Shown here one piece after another: positions 8,459 to 17,300 of a DNA stretch of 49,243 nucleotides. The stretch comes from Mycobacterium scrofulaceum. Lineage in GTDB: Bacteria > Actinomycetota > Actinomycetes > Mycobacteriales > Mycobacteriaceae. The notes below the pieces were generated by a model. The model saw nothing but the letters and a program-made list of their open reading frames with translations, was not told the DNA's origin and ran no database searches. How positions within the stretch are numbered: the stretch's first letter is position 1; the number at the start of each line of letters is the position of its first letter. Both the position numbers and the translations under genes were made by a program. The stretch spans positions 1 through 49,243 of the forward strand of contig NZ_MVIJ01000044.1 in assembly GCF_002086735.1 (NCBI RefSeq). Reading direction: 5' to 3'.

Positions 8459-9685
8459 TCACCGGCCGACGCGGGCACCCGGCGCGAAGACGATGGGCAG
8501 CGCGCGGTAACCCCGGGTCACCGAGTTCCCGTGAAAATCGACCTTCGCCCCGGGGGGGATGGCGTAGTCGGGTATTCGCTTCAGTGTCTGTTCGACGCCA
8601 ACCCGAAACTCGAGCCGGGCGAGATTGGAACCCAGACAGCGATGCACGCCGGCGCCAAAGCCGAGGTGACGATTTGTCTGTCGATCGAGAATGCACTTGT
8701 CGGGTTCGTCGAACTCGCGCGCATCGCGGTTGGCGGCCGCATAGTTCACGACGACGGTCTCGCCGGGACAGAACTTCTGGCCGCTCAGCTCAACCTCCTC
8801 CGCGACCGAGCGATGCAGTCCGTGGACCGAGCCGGCGAACCGGATGAATTCCTCTATCGCCGTGGGCATCAACTCGGCATCGCGCACGAGTAGGTCGCGC
8901 TCCGAAGCATGGGTGCCCAGATAGAAGAAGGCGAACGACATTGCACTAGACGTGGTCTCGAGCCCCGCTTGCACCAGCAGCATCACATTCGCGACGACGT
9001 CGTCGAAGCTCAACTTCTCACCGTCGATCTCGGCGGCGAGCAGGACATCGATCAGGTCGTCGCGCGGCGGTTCACCACGACGCTTGTCGATCTCCTCACG
9101 CACTCGGAGATAGAGATTCGTCATCGAACCGTTTCGGACTTCTTCGCTCTCACCATTGATCGCGAGGTCCGCTGTCTCGATGTAGAGCGGAACGTCCTCA
9201 ACGGGCATACCGAGTACGTACCGGAAGAACACGATCCCTGGTTGCTGCCATGCAACGTCTGCGAGGTCGCCGCGGCCCAATTCGATGAAGTTGTCGATCA
9301 ACCCATCGGTGACGGAGCGCACCTGGGGCTCCAGCTCCTTCATCCGGCCCGGAGAAAAATATGGGTTGAGAACCTTGCGGAGCTGTTGCTGCCGTGGGGG
9401 ATCCAAGGTGATCACGATGTCGCCGAACGACATCGGGTTGCCCTCGAGTCCCATGGGCTTGCTGGAGAAGCTGCGCCAATCCCGCAAGATTTCGTAGCAG
9501 TCGTCGTAGCGGGTGGCGATCCATGCACCGCCTGGCGTAGGGCCCAGGAATGGCACGTCCTGGTGACTGAACGGTCCGTTGTCCCGCATCACCGAGTAGA
9601 CCTCGTAGAGGAACTCCTGGTCGTTGAAATCTTCATGACGCAGATCGAGGTTCCGGGCGTGTTCCTCCGGTGACTTGCTCACCAT
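8459..9685 (-). CDS. Cytochrome P450, canonical
   Basis: 408 aa from ATG 9685 (GGAAAGG upstream). Canonical features: I-helix AGLETT at 240-245, ExxR as E279-F-I-R282, heme loop FGAGVHRC with Cys350, and the meander before it. It is a soluble bacterial class I P450 that would receive electrons from a ferredoxin; a 3Fe-4S ferredoxin of the right type is encoded on the other arm of the cluster at 13311. It is the first gene of the left operon, with a good sigma-A-type promoter about 190 bp upstream. Likely first hydroxylation step of the pathway; substrate unknown. Confidence 0.93.
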   Translation of the reverse strand: MVSKSPEEHARNLDLRHEDFNDQEFLYEVYSVMRDNGPFSHQDVPFLGPTPGGAWIATRYDDCYEILRDWRSFSSKPMGLEGNPMSFGDIVITLDPPRQQQLRKVLNPYFSPGRMKELEPQVRSVTDGLIDNFIELGRGDLADVAWQQPGIVFFRYVLGMPVEDVPLYIETADLAINGESEEVRNGSMTNLYLRVREEIDKRRGEPPRDDLIDVLLAAEIDGEKLSFDDVVANVMLLVQAGLETTSSAMSFAFFYLGTHASERDLLVRDAELMPTAIEEFIRFAGSVHGLHRSVAEEVELSGQKFCPGETVVVNYAAANRDAREFDEPDKCILDRQTNRHLGFGAGVHRCLGSNLARLEFRVGVEQTLKRIPDYAIPPGAKVDFHGNSVTRGYRALPIVFAPGARVGR

Positions 9686-9872
9686 GGGCAGTCCTTTCCG
9701 CCCCCGAACGCGGGCACGCCGACACCGAGACACCGCCAGCGGTCAACCCGGCCGGACAGCCCCCAACGAGGGTCCGCCCACCTTCCGGCTACGCCGCAAT
9801 CGTGCCACCGTCCATGTGCCATCTGCGCCGGCCCTCGGATTCCTCGCACACACCGAAATTCGCTTTGGCAGC

Positions 9873-9901
9873 ACAGTAAGTCGTCGACCACGCAGAGTCA
9901 A
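9873..9901 (-). promoter_or_regulatory. SigA-type promoter for the left catabolic operon
   Basis: On the minus strand TTGACT (9896-9901) and TACTGT (9873-9878) are separated by exactly 17 bp, matching five and four positions of the housekeeping consensus. It points at the P450 at 9685 and implies a 5' leader of about 180 bases. The rest of the 367-bp divergent region 9686-10052 has no gene that I can support; it would also be the place for TetR operators, but I did not find a convincing long palindrome. Confidence 0.6.
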
Positions 9902-10039
9902 GTCGCACTCGATAACTAGCTGAGGGCGCTAGCCGCCAGCGCGCCGCAGGGCGCGCGCACAACAGCGATGAGCCGGCGAAGGCCCGGGTGACATGGGGCG
10001 GCACGCATGCGAGCTTCCCCGCAGCCGAGGGGCGCTCGC

Positions 10040-10045
10040 TACAGT
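10040..10045 (+). promoter_or_regulatory. -10 element for a probable leaderless TetR transcript
   Basis: TACAGT lies 7 bp before the GTGATG that opens the TetR gene, so transcription would begin at or within the start codon. Leaderless mRNAs are common in mycobacteria. No good -35 is visible at the right distance. Confidence 0.4.
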
Positions 10046-10052
10046 ATGGGTG

Positions 10053-10742
10053 ATGACCACAGGCGCGCGACGGCGAGTTCGCGACAAGGACGGCAAACAA
10101 CGAGCCCTCCTTGAAGCGGCTGCCGAGGTCTTTGCCGAAGCGGGATACGCGGCCGCGGCGACCAAGGAGATCGCCCGTCGCGCCGACTGCTCGGAGGCAA
10201 TGCTGTTCCACTACTTCGGGGACAAGCGGGGCATCTTCGAGCAAGTCGTTTCCCGGCAGATCGCGGACCTCGTCAGCGAGGCCGAAGAGCAAGTCGTGGC
10301 CGCCCTCCCCGCGCGCTTCGAGGACTACATCGAGCAGCTTTTCTTTGCGAGGCTACGGATCGACGACCGCGAGAGCGGCGTTCCCGGCTGGGACATTTCC
10401 GGTCGAGCGTTATCCGATCCGGACTTCTCGCTGCGCGTGCTGCAACCCAATCACGCACGCCGTACGGCCGTTATCGCCCAAGGCGTTCGCCACTACCAAG
10501 CCGCGAGGCAGATCCGGGCCGACGTCGACGCCGACCTGTTCGCCGAACTTCTCGCCAATTTCATCATTTTCACGACGAGCCTCGGGCCGCGCTGGTTCGG
10601 CACGGGCGAGGCAGACATCCGCGCGCAGATCGAACTGGGCTCGCAGATCCTGGCCAAAGGCGTCAGCACGTCAACGACAAAACCGCCCGCCAAACGTGGC
10701 GGACGGGTCCAGCGAGCTCCAGAGGCGCGCCCGGCCGACTGA
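10053..10742 (+). CDS. TetR-family transcriptional regulator
   Basis: 229 aa from ATG 10053; GTG 10050 is an alternative. Residues about 10-60 are the TetR DNA-binding domain: an ALLEAAAEVFAEAGY helix, then the helix-turn-helix ATKEIARRADCSEAMLFHYFGDKRGIF. The remaining helical domain is the ligand sensor, ending in a basic tail. It is divergent from the left P450 operon and lies upstream of the right operon, so it probably represses one or both arms until a pathway compound binds. Ligand and operator are not known. Confidence 0.92.
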   Translation: MTTGARRRVRDKDGKQRALLEAAAEVFAEAGYAAAATKEIARRADCSEAMLFHYFGDKRGIFEQVVSRQIADLVSEAEEQVVAALPARFEDYIEQLFFARLRIDDRESGVPGWDISGRALSDPDFSLRVLQPNHARRTAVIAQGVRHYQAARQIRADVDADLFAELLANFIIFTTSLGPRWFGTGEADIRAQIELGSQILAKGVSTSTTKPPAKRGGRVQRAPEARPAD

Positions 10743-10786
10743 GAGATCCGACGAACTCCACCGCGGCCGCAGTTATCGAGTCACAC

Positions 10787-10816
10787 TTGACACCTGAGCT
10801 TTCCCGTCGCTAGCGT
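10787..10816 (+). promoter_or_regulatory. SigA-type promoter for the right catabolic operon
   Basis: A perfect -35 TTGACA (10787-10792) is followed after 18 bp by TAGCGT (10811-10816). It lies between the TetR gene and the double CoA-transferase, giving a leader of about 135 bases before ATG 10959. No intrinsic terminator is evident between TetR and this site. Confidence 0.6.
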
Positions 10817-10958
10817 CGTTGCCAGCCAGGCCGCAGCCATGCGGATGCAGAGCACCCTGCTCGATCGGCGCGAGCGTGAGGACAGGACGTGGCGTGTGTG
10901 CACTCATCGGCCCGAGTAATCCACTGCCGAAGGCAGTGACGCGGAAAGCCGCAAGGCG

Positions 10959-13307
10959 ATGAACGCGCTGGGCGGGGTGCGTGTCATCGAGTGGGCGACG
11001 GAAATTTCCGGACCGTACTGCACCAAGTTGTTCGCCGACCTCGGAGCTGAGGTAATCAAGGTCGAAGCACCGGACGGGGATCCGTTCCGCCGCAGAATGT
11101 TTGGTGATCGAAGCGACGCCGGCGCGCTGTTCAAATTCTTGAACGCCGGCAAACGTTCGGTCATCGGCGCTTCGCTGGCCGACCTGGAGACTCTGATCGC
11201 TTCCGCCGATGTGTTCGTCGATTCACTCGGCCCCGGGGCGCTCGACCGCGAGGCCCTCCTGCGCCGTGCGCCACACCTGGTGATCGTGGCGTTGACTCCG
11301 TACGGGTTGACCGGACCGTACCGGGACCGACCCTCGACGGAGTTCACGATCCAGGCCGAGAGCGGCACCCTGGCGTTGCGGGGCCGCCCGGACCAACCGC
11401 CCATTCAGGCGGGTGGCCGAGTCTTCGAATGGGTCATGGCCAGCTATGCCGCCGTCGGGGCGCTTGCGGCCCTGCGTCGGGCTCAACTCGGCGGACCAGG
11501 CGAGATCATCGACTGCTCGTTGCTGGAGACCTGCCACCTCAGCGCCGGCGGATTCGCTGACCTCTATTGCGAGTTGGCCGGTCGTCCCCCGTTGACCGTG
11601 CCGGCCCGACAGGTCGAAATCCCGTCGATCGAACCGACCGCAGACGGATGGGTGGGCTTCAACACCAATACCCGCCAACAATTCGAGTCGTTCCTGGCCA
11701 TGATCGGCCGACTGGACCTGCTCGACGACGATCCGGCATGGGCACTCGCCACGACGCGCTGGGAACGCCGAGACGAGTGGAATCAGATTGTGCGGGAATG
11801 GACGACGAGACGTTCCACGGACGAGATCGTCGCGCTGGCCTCCGACCTGCGGATCCCCGTCTCACCGGTCAACAATGGCCAGACCGTGTTGGACCACCCG
11901 CAGTTCGCGGCGCGCGGTGTGTGGGGCACGTATGCCGACGGCAGCTTCATCCACCCGCTGGCGCCCTACCAGATCGATGGCCGACGACCCGCCCCGACCG
12001 CCGGCGCTCCACCGCTCGGCGAAATGGCAGAAGTACCCGCCCACAGCAGGATTGCGAGCGCCGCCGACCGTCCACCGGGGCTTCCGCTGGACGGCGTACG
12101 GATTCTCGACGCGACAGCCTGGTGGGCGGGCCCCTCCTCCACCCACATTCTCGCCGCACTGGGCGCCGAGGTCATTCACCTGGAATCGACCGCCCACCCC
12201 GACGGCGCACGGATGGCCGCCGCCGCGTTCGCCGATCAGCCCCAGTGGTGGGAGCGCTCGGGGATGTATCTGGCGACCAACACCAACAAGCGAGGACTCA
12301 CCCTCGACCTGTCCCGGCCCGAAGGGCGGGACTTATTGTTCGGACTCGTCAAATGCTCGGACATCCTGGTCGAAAACTTCTCGCCCAGAGTCTTCGACAA
12401 TTTCGCCATCACGTGGGAGGCCGTCAGGGAGCAGAACCCACGAATAGTGATGGTGCGCATGCCCGCGTTCGGGCTCGACGGACCATGGCGCAACAACGTG
12501 GGTTTCGCGCAGACGATGGAACAAATGACCGGAATGGCGTGGGTGACCGGCCACGAATACGACCAGCCGCGAATCCCCCGCGGCCCCTGTGACCCACTGG
12601 CGGGAATGCACTCCGCATTCGCCATGCTCGCCGGCCTGAGGCGCCGCGACCAGACCGGCGAAGGATCGTTCATCGAGGTATCGATGGTGGAGTCCGCACT
12701 CAACGCAGCCGCCGAGCAGGTGGTCGAATTCACCGCCTACGGGAGCCTGATATCGCGACTGGGAAACCGCAGCCGCGACGCCGCCCCGCAGGGGCTCTAC
12801 CCATGCGCGGGCACCGAGCGGTGGCTGGCGATTTCGATCGCCACAAACGAGCAGTGGCGCCTCCTGAAGTCGGCTGTCGGAGAGCCGGGTTGGGCGAATG
12901 ACCCCGCGCTGGACACCCACGAAGGGCGCGTGCGAGCGCACGATGTGATCGACAAGCATCTCGAGCAATGGGCTTGCCACCACGATTCGCGTTCCGCTGC
13001 AGAGCTACTCGTTGAACGCGGTGTTCCGGCTGCGGATTTGGCAGACGCCAGGGCGGGTTCGATTCACCCACAACTGGCCGCACGCGGCTTTTTCGAGAGC
13101 CTAGACCATCCCATCGTGGGACGGCATCACGTGCCGGCGGTTCCGTTCAAGTACCGCGGCGTCGACAACTGGTATCGGTGCCCGGCGCCCACGTTGGGAC
13201 AGCACAACGCGGGCATCCTCGGCGACCTGCTCGGCCTCGACGCCGCATCGATTGCTTCGCTGACCGAGCAGGGCGTCATCGGGACCCGACCGAACGGATT
13301 GGACTGA
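10959..13307 (+). CDS. Two-domain fused class III CoA-transferase
   Basis: 782 aa, about twice the family length. Two complete CaiB/BaiF domains are in tandem. The first begins NALGGVRVIEWATEISGPYC with LGAEVIKVEAP after it. The second begins near residue 373 with LDGVRILDATAWWAGPSS and LGAEVIHLE. In the catalytic region the second domain keeps an Asp (GPCDPLAGMHSAF), whereas the first has Glu at the aligned place (RVFEWVMASYAA), so only the C-terminal half may form the aspartyl-CoA intermediate. It likely activates a pathway acid to its CoA ester. First gene of the right operon, 3 bp before the ferredoxin. Confidence 0.9.
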   Translation: MNALGGVRVIEWATEISGPYCTKLFADLGAEVIKVEAPDGDPFRRRMFGDRSDAGALFKFLNAGKRSVIGASLADLETLIASADVFVDSLGPGALDREALLRRAPHLVIVALTPYGLTGPYRDRPSTEFTIQAESGTLALRGRPDQPPIQAGGRVFEWVMASYAAVGALAALRRAQLGGPGEIIDCSLLETCHLSAGGFADLYCELAGRPPLTVPARQVEIPSIEPTADGWVGFNTNTRQQFESFLAMIGRLDLLDDDPAWALATTRWERRDEWNQIVREWTTRRSTDEIVALASDLRIPVSPVNNGQTVLDHPQFAARGVWGTYADGSFIHPLAPYQIDGRRPAPTAGAPPLGEMAEVPAHSRIASAADRPPGLPLDGVRILDATAWWAGPSSTHILAALGAEVIHLESTAHPDGARMAAAAFADQPQWWERSGMYLATNTNKRGLTLDLSRPEGRDLLFGLVKCSDILVENFSPRVFDNFAITWEAVREQNPRIVMVRMPAFGLDGPWRNNVGFAQTMEQMTGMAWVTGHEYDQPRIPRGPCDPLAGMHSAFAMLAGLRRRDQTGEGSFIEVSMVESALNAAAEQVVEFTAYGSLISRLGNRSRDAAPQGLYPCAGTERWLAISIATNEQWRLLKSAVGEPGWANDPALDTHEGRVRAHDVIDKHLEQWACHHDSRSAAELLVERGVPAADLADARAGSIHPQLAARGFFESLDHPIVGRHHVPAVPFKYRGVDNWYRCPAPTLGQHNAGILGDLLGLDAASIASLTEQGVIGTRPNGLD

Positions 13308-13310
13308 ACG

Positions 13311-13511
13311 GTGAAGCTTGGAGTCGACGCGGAGATGTGCCAGGGCCACAGCCGTTGTTACGCAACGTATCCGGAGATGTTCGATATCGACGACGACGGG
13401 AACGCCTTCGTCACCGTCACCGATATACCGCCGGCGTGGGAAGACCGCGCGTACAACGCAATCGCGAACTGTCCCGAGCGTGCCATACATATCGTGAAGG
13501 AGTCGCCATGA
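13311..13511 (+). CDS. Single-cluster [3Fe-4S] ferredoxin, P450 partner type
   Basis: 66 aa from GTG. The cluster ligands are Cys10 and Cys16 in CQGHSRC and Cys54 in the CPERAI motif; a His stands where 4Fe-4S ferredoxins have the second Cys. This CxxHxxC...CP pattern is typical of the small ferredoxins that pass electrons to mycobacterial P450s. Its stop overlaps the start of the alcohol dehydrogenase (ATGA). Partner candidates are the P450s at 8459 and 15174. No ferredoxin reductase is encoded nearby, so a housekeeping one would be needed. Confidence 0.93.
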   Translation: MKLGVDAEMCQGHSRCYATYPEMFDIDDDGNAFVTVTDIPPAWEDRAYNAIANCPERAIHIVKESP

Positions 13512-14623
13512 AGACCAACGGAGCAGTTCTGTGGGGGCTGAACGAGAAGTGGTCGGTGGAAGAGATCGAACTCGATCCGCCGCAGGAAGGCGAGCTGCTT
13601 GTCGAGTTCGAAGCCACCGGCCTGTGTCATTCCGACCACCACATCCGCACCGGCGACATGTTCGGCGTCAGTTTTCCCTTGATAGGTGGACACGAAGGGG
13701 CGGGCGTCGTCCGGGAGGTGGGTCCGGGAGTGCGCGATGTGGCGGTGGGAGACCATGTGGTCACGTCCTTCCTGCCGGCGTGCGGTCGCTGCCGCTGGTG
13801 CGCCACCGGCCGTCAAAACCTCTGCGATTACGGGGCGATCATCCTCGCGGGAGTTCAGGCCGACGGAACCTTCCGGCGCCGAGCCAGAGGACGGGGCATC
13901 GGGGCCCTCTCTGGCGTCGGCAGTTTCGCGCAATGGGGCGTGTTGTCGGAAGCCTCCGTGGTCAAGATCGACAACGATGTGCCGTTGTCGTGCGCATGCC
14001 TTCTCGGCTGCGGCATCACCACCGGTTGGGGTTCGGCCGTCAATACCGCCAACGTCAGTCCCGGCGACGTGGTCGTCGTCGTTGGCTGCGGTGGGATCGG
14101 CAGCGGCGCCATTCAGGGCGCGCGCCTGGCAGGGGCGGAGCACATCGTCGTCGTCGATATTGAACCGGGCAAGCGCGACAAGGCGTTTCAGTTCGGGGCC
14201 ACCCACTTCGCCACCTCGATGGAGGAAGCGACCCAATTAGTCGGTGAGATCACGCGTGGCGTCATGGCCGACTCGGCCATCCTCACCCCAGGCGTGCTGG
14301 AAGGCGCGATGATCAACGACGCGCTCAACGCCGTGCGGAAGGGTGGTGCCGTGGTGGCCACCGCACTGGCATCGATGTCCGACGTGACGCCGACGCTGCC
14401 GCTGACGTTGTTCACGCTGTTCCAAAAGCGCCTCCTGGGCAGCCTGTACGGCGAAGCCAACCCGCGCGCCGACATCCCTCGACTGATCAGTCTGTATCGA
14501 AGCGGCAAGCTGCTGCTCGACGAAGCCGTCACCACCGAGTACAAGCTCGACGACATCAACGAGGCGTACGACGACATGCTCGCCGGCCGCAACATCCGTG
14601 GGGTAATCATCCACGAGCATTGA
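13508..14623 (+). CDS. Zinc-dependent alcohol dehydrogenase (NDMA-dependent type)
   Basis: 371 aa medium-chain dehydrogenase. Catalytic zinc ligands are Cys40 (TGLCHSD) and the His62-Glu63 pair (GGHEGAG). The structural zinc Cys are at 92, 95, 98 and 106 (CGRCRWC ... NLC). The Rossmann motif is VVGCGGIGSGAIQG. The sequence resembles the actinobacterial group annotated as NDMA-dependent alcohol dehydrogenases, which hold NAD(H) tightly and need an external acceptor. It should oxidise an alcohol made by the cluster's P450 to the aldehyde used by the aldehyde dehydrogenase at 5633. The start overlaps the ferredoxin stop by 4 bp. Confidence 0.93.
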   Translation: MKTNGAVLWGLNEKWSVEEIELDPPQEGELLVEFEATGLCHSDHHIRTGDMFGVSFPLIGGHEGAGVVREVGPGVRDVAVGDHVVTSFLPACGRCRWCATGRQNLCDYGAIILAGVQADGTFRRRARGRGIGALSGVGSFAQWGVLSEASVVKIDNDVPLSCACLLGCGITTGWGSAVNTANVSPGDVVVVVGCGGIGSGAIQGARLAGAEHIVVVDIEPGKRDKAFQFGATHFATSMEEATQLVGEITRGVMADSAILTPGVLEGAMINDALNAVRKGGAVVATALASMSDVTPTLPLTLFTLFQKRLLGSLYGEANPRADIPRLISLYRSGKLLLDEAVTTEYKLDDINEAYDDMLAGRNIRGVIIHEH

Positions 14624-14648
14624 GTCTTTCGGGGAAGGGATCCCACTC

Positions 14649-15062
14649 ATGTCATCGCCAGCCGATATCGTCCGCAACTTCTGCGCCCTGATGGCGCAGC
14701 GGGACGCCGAAGCGTTGGGTCCCTTCCTGGCCGAAAGGGCCGTTTATCAGAACGTGGGGATGCCCGCGTTCGTCGGACCAGGCGCCATCATGGAGAACAT
14801 GGCCGCCCAGTTCGCGATGTTCCCCGATGCCTACGCCTTCGAAATCGTCAACCTCGCGAGCGACGGTTCCGTAGTGCTCACCGAACGCCTGGACTACATC
14901 CAGGCTCCGGACGGAAGCAAGCCGGCCATCCCGGTGATGGGGACCTTCGTCGTCGACGACGACGGGAAGATCACTCGCTGGACCGACTATTTCGACCTGA
15001 ACCTGATAATCAAGCTTCTTCAAGGCGAGGACATCAGCGCACTGGTGCCCGCAACCGCATGA
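14649..15062 (+). CDS. Limonene-1,2-epoxide hydrolase-like / SnoaL-fold enzyme
   Basis: 137 aa NTF2-like protein. Tyr33, Asn35, Arg80, Asp82 and Asp113 (YQN, TERLDY, WTDYFD) have the same order and nearly the same spacing as the Tyr-Asn-Arg-Asp-Asp active site of limonene epoxide hydrolase (53/55/99/101/132). This supports a true epoxide hydrolase rather than only the fold. It would open an epoxide by direct attack of an activated water. Last gene of the right operon, 25 bp after the alcohol dehydrogenase. A P450 could make the epoxide. Substrate not known; terpenes are only a guess. Confidence 0.85.
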   Translation: MSSPADIVRNFCALMAQRDAEALGPFLAERAVYQNVGMPAFVGPGAIMENMAAQFAMFPDAYAFEIVNLASDGSVVLTERLDYIQAPDGSKPAIPVMGTFVVDDDGKITRWTDYFDLNLIIKLLQGEDISALVPATA

Positions 15063-15173
15063 GTTGGGACATCAGCCGCCGATCTGGACGAACGGCGCTT
15101 GCTGTCGCGGCGAGGGCAGGACGCAATTCCACCCCGTTGCCGGCGCAACCGGCAACCTCGGCGCCGCCGCGTC

Positions 15174-16271
15174 TCACGTCGGCCACTGCAGGGGCATGGT
15201 GATTGGGCCGAGTCGGGTGCTGTCGTCGCCGACATTCAACTCGATGTGGTCCTGTGCCACCGTGAATTCGGGGATACGACGCAGGAACTCGGCGATAAGG
15301 ACGCTCAATTGCGCTCGGGCAACGTGCATTCCGAGACATCGGCGCGCTCCGGCTCCGAACGAGTAAAACGGGCGGCCGTGGACTTTGTCGTCGCTGTACG
15401 TGATGAGATAACCGCCGTCCAAATTCAACGTGCGCAAGGAGAGTTCCAGTTCGGTTAGCGGCGCCACCCTTACCCCGCCAATGGTGATCTCCTCCAGGGT
15501 GACGCGCGGGCAATAGCCGAGCGGAGAGTAAAGGCGCACCACCTCGTTGATAAATGTTTCGATTTGATCGGGGTGCCGGATGAGGAGTGCCCGTAGCTGC
15601 GGATCGGTGGCCAGCTCGAACAGGGCAAAACCGATTCCCGCAGTCGTCGTCTCGATTGCCGCACCGAACAGGAGCAAGACGAAGCTCAATATTTCCACTT
15701 CCTCGAATTCGTCGCGGAGTGCGGCAATGACCCCCGGCGGCCTGGCTGTGGAAATTGCTTGGTTGACGTATTCGATCAGGTCGGCATGAAAGGGCGCGCT
15801 CCTGGGGAATTCCGCTTGCCGTGCCAGTAACCGCAGCAGCGTCTCGAGACTGTCCGCCGGCAATCCGAGCAGCGTCAGCACTGTTTGGGTCGCCAGCCGG
15901 CGGGCGATCTCGGCGACGGCCTCGCACTGGCCCTGCGCAGCGACCGCGTCGACGAGCGCCGCGGCATGCTCCTGGACGGATGGCATGAGCCACGCCAGCG
16001 CTCGTGGCCTGAACAGCGGGTTGAGAACCCCCCGGTACCTGACGTGTTGGGCGGGTGCCGCGCCGGTGGGTACCCAGGGGTGAGCGTCGTCGTGGCCCCG
16101 CATCGGATGGGTGAGTCTGGCCGTGTCGCGCAGAAGCGCCAGGATGTCCTCGGGTCGCGTCGGGCAGATCGCGCCGCGGCGCGAAACGACCAGCGGACCA
16201 GTCCGACGCGCCTCGATCTGCTCGACGCGCTCCTGAGCCCGGCTCAACTGCCATATGAGCCGTGTCGTCAC
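15174..16271 (-). CDS. Cytochrome P450
   Basis: 365 aa, on the short side. The I-helix GAAIETT (203-209) keeps the acid-Thr pair. ExxR is E243-V-V-R246. The heme loop is FGAGARRC with Cys312, where the usual His two residues before the Cys is Arg, a common change. The N-terminus (TTRLIWQLSRAQERVEQI) is short compared with family members, so a longer start is possible, but I see none in frame. It is convergent with the epoxide-hydrolase-like gene and closes the catabolic cluster. Substrate unknown. Confidence 0.9.
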   Translation of the reverse strand: MTTRLIWQLSRAQERVEQIEARRTGPLVVSRRGAICPTRPEDILALLRDTARLTHPMRGHDDAHPWVPTGAAPAQHVRYRGVLNPLFRPRALAWLMPSVQEHAAALVDAVAAQGQCEAVAEIARRLATQTVLTLLGLPADSLETLLRLLARQAEFPRSAPFHADLIEYVNQAISTARPPGVIAALRDEFEEVEILSFVLLLFGAAIETTTAGIGFALFELATDPQLRALLIRHPDQIETFINEVVRLYSPLGYCPRVTLEEITIGGVRVAPLTELELSLRTLNLDGGYLITYSDDKVHGRPFYSFGAGARRCLGMHVARAQLSVLIAEFLRRIPEFTVAQDHIELNVGDDSTRLGPITMPLQWPT

Positions 16272-16649
16272 GCTGCGTCTCCATTGCGCCGCAACGTCGT
16301 TCGCTTGCAGGTTCGCGACGATCGCGTCGCTCGCTGCGCGCCATCAGCCTTCGCGTGCGCCGCAGCGCGGGCCTCGGCAGACGATAAAGATCCTGCGGAC
16401 ATGTCGCCGTCGACCTCTCGGCGGTTGTCGGACCTTCGGGCGAGATCCGGAACTCTCAAGCTTAACGGCCTGGTCAACCGCCCCGGTGAGTGCGGAGGCA
16501 CCCGACATCCCCCAGGGCGGTCAGCCACGCTTGACTCGCCGACAGGCGCATCATCCCCGTCAAGCTCGACATCACCAGCGACGCCGACATCAGCACCGCG
16601 GCCGTCGTGCGGTTCACGCACCTGCGTTGCGGCGCAGGCCGTCGCGGCA
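16272..16649. other. Gene-poor stretch between P450 and HAD phosphatase genes
   Basis: No supported gene. A short minus-strand frame (GTG 16617 to 16474, 47 aa) begins with a signal-like VNRTTAAVLMSASLVMSSL but has no good ribosome binding site and no recognisable mature domain; it could be a relic of a secreted protein. Confidence 0.4.
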
Positions 16650-17300
16650 TCAGTTGGTCAGCAAGGCGACACCAGTGTCGGTGACCTCCACGTCCACGCA
16701 GGACAGATCGGCTACGACGACGTTGGCGCCTGTCAATTCGGACGCGCGGTGGGTGGTCGTGACGGCGAGCACTTGCGCCCCCGCGGCCCGCCCGGCGCCG
16801 ACGCCCGCCGGCGCGTCTTCGACGACTACGCACTCCTGGGCGTCGAGGCCCATCGCGGCGGCGGCCTTGAGGTAGCTCTCGGGATTTGGCTTGCCATCCG
16901 AGACGTCCTCCGCACCGATCAGCAATTTCGGAGTTGGCAGCCGCGCTGCCGCCAGTCGGGCAGCCATCAACGACCGCGGCCCGGAAGTCACTGCAGCCCA
17001 GTGACTATGCGGCAGGGCGTCAAGCAGTCGGCGTGCTCCCGGTAGCGCAAGGACACCATCGACGTCAGCGAGCTCTTGTAGTGCGAGCAGCCGGGCTGTC
17101 GCTGCGACTCGGTCGCGCGGTGCGACGAATTGCGCGACGGTGTCCTCGGTGCGCCTGCCATGACACACCTTGAGTACCTCTTCGTAGTCGACGCCGTATT
17201 CCTCGGCCCAGGTCCCCCAGGACCGTTCGACCGTGGCGGTTGAGTCCACCAGGGTGCCGTCGATGTCGAACAAGATCCTCTTGCCGTGCAGCACCGCCAT
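16650..17300 (-). CDS. HAD-superfamily phosphatase (phosphoglycolate/sugar phosphatase type)
   Basis: 216 aa from ATG 17300. Motif I is DIDGTLVDS with the nucleophile Asp12 and acid Asp14. Motif II is the VTSGP segment, motif III the Lys of DGKPNPESYL, and motif IV is VVEDAPAGVGAG. The helical cap between motifs I and II marks subfamily IA; the closest groups are sugar-phosphate and glycerol-phosphate phosphatases. It should hydrolyse a small phosphate ester in the cytoplasm. Three palindromes lie just upstream (17341-17396), suggesting regulation. Confidence 0.88.
   Translation of the reverse strand: MAVLHGKRILFDIDGTLVDSTATVERSWGTWAEEYGVDYEEVLKVCHGRRTEDTVAQFVAPRDRVAATARLLALQELADVDGVLALPGARRLLDALPHSHWAAVTSGPRSLMAARLAAARLPTPKLLIGAEDVSDGKPNPESYLKAAAAMGLDAQECVVVEDAPAGVGAGRAAGAQVLAVTTTHRASELTGANVVVADLSCVDVEVTDTGVALLTN

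Noticed and set aside
16268..16621. 117-aa minus-strand frame between P450 and HAD genes
   Set aside because: Asp/Arg-rich low-complexity sequence typical of GC-rich shadow frames, with no domain or start signal.
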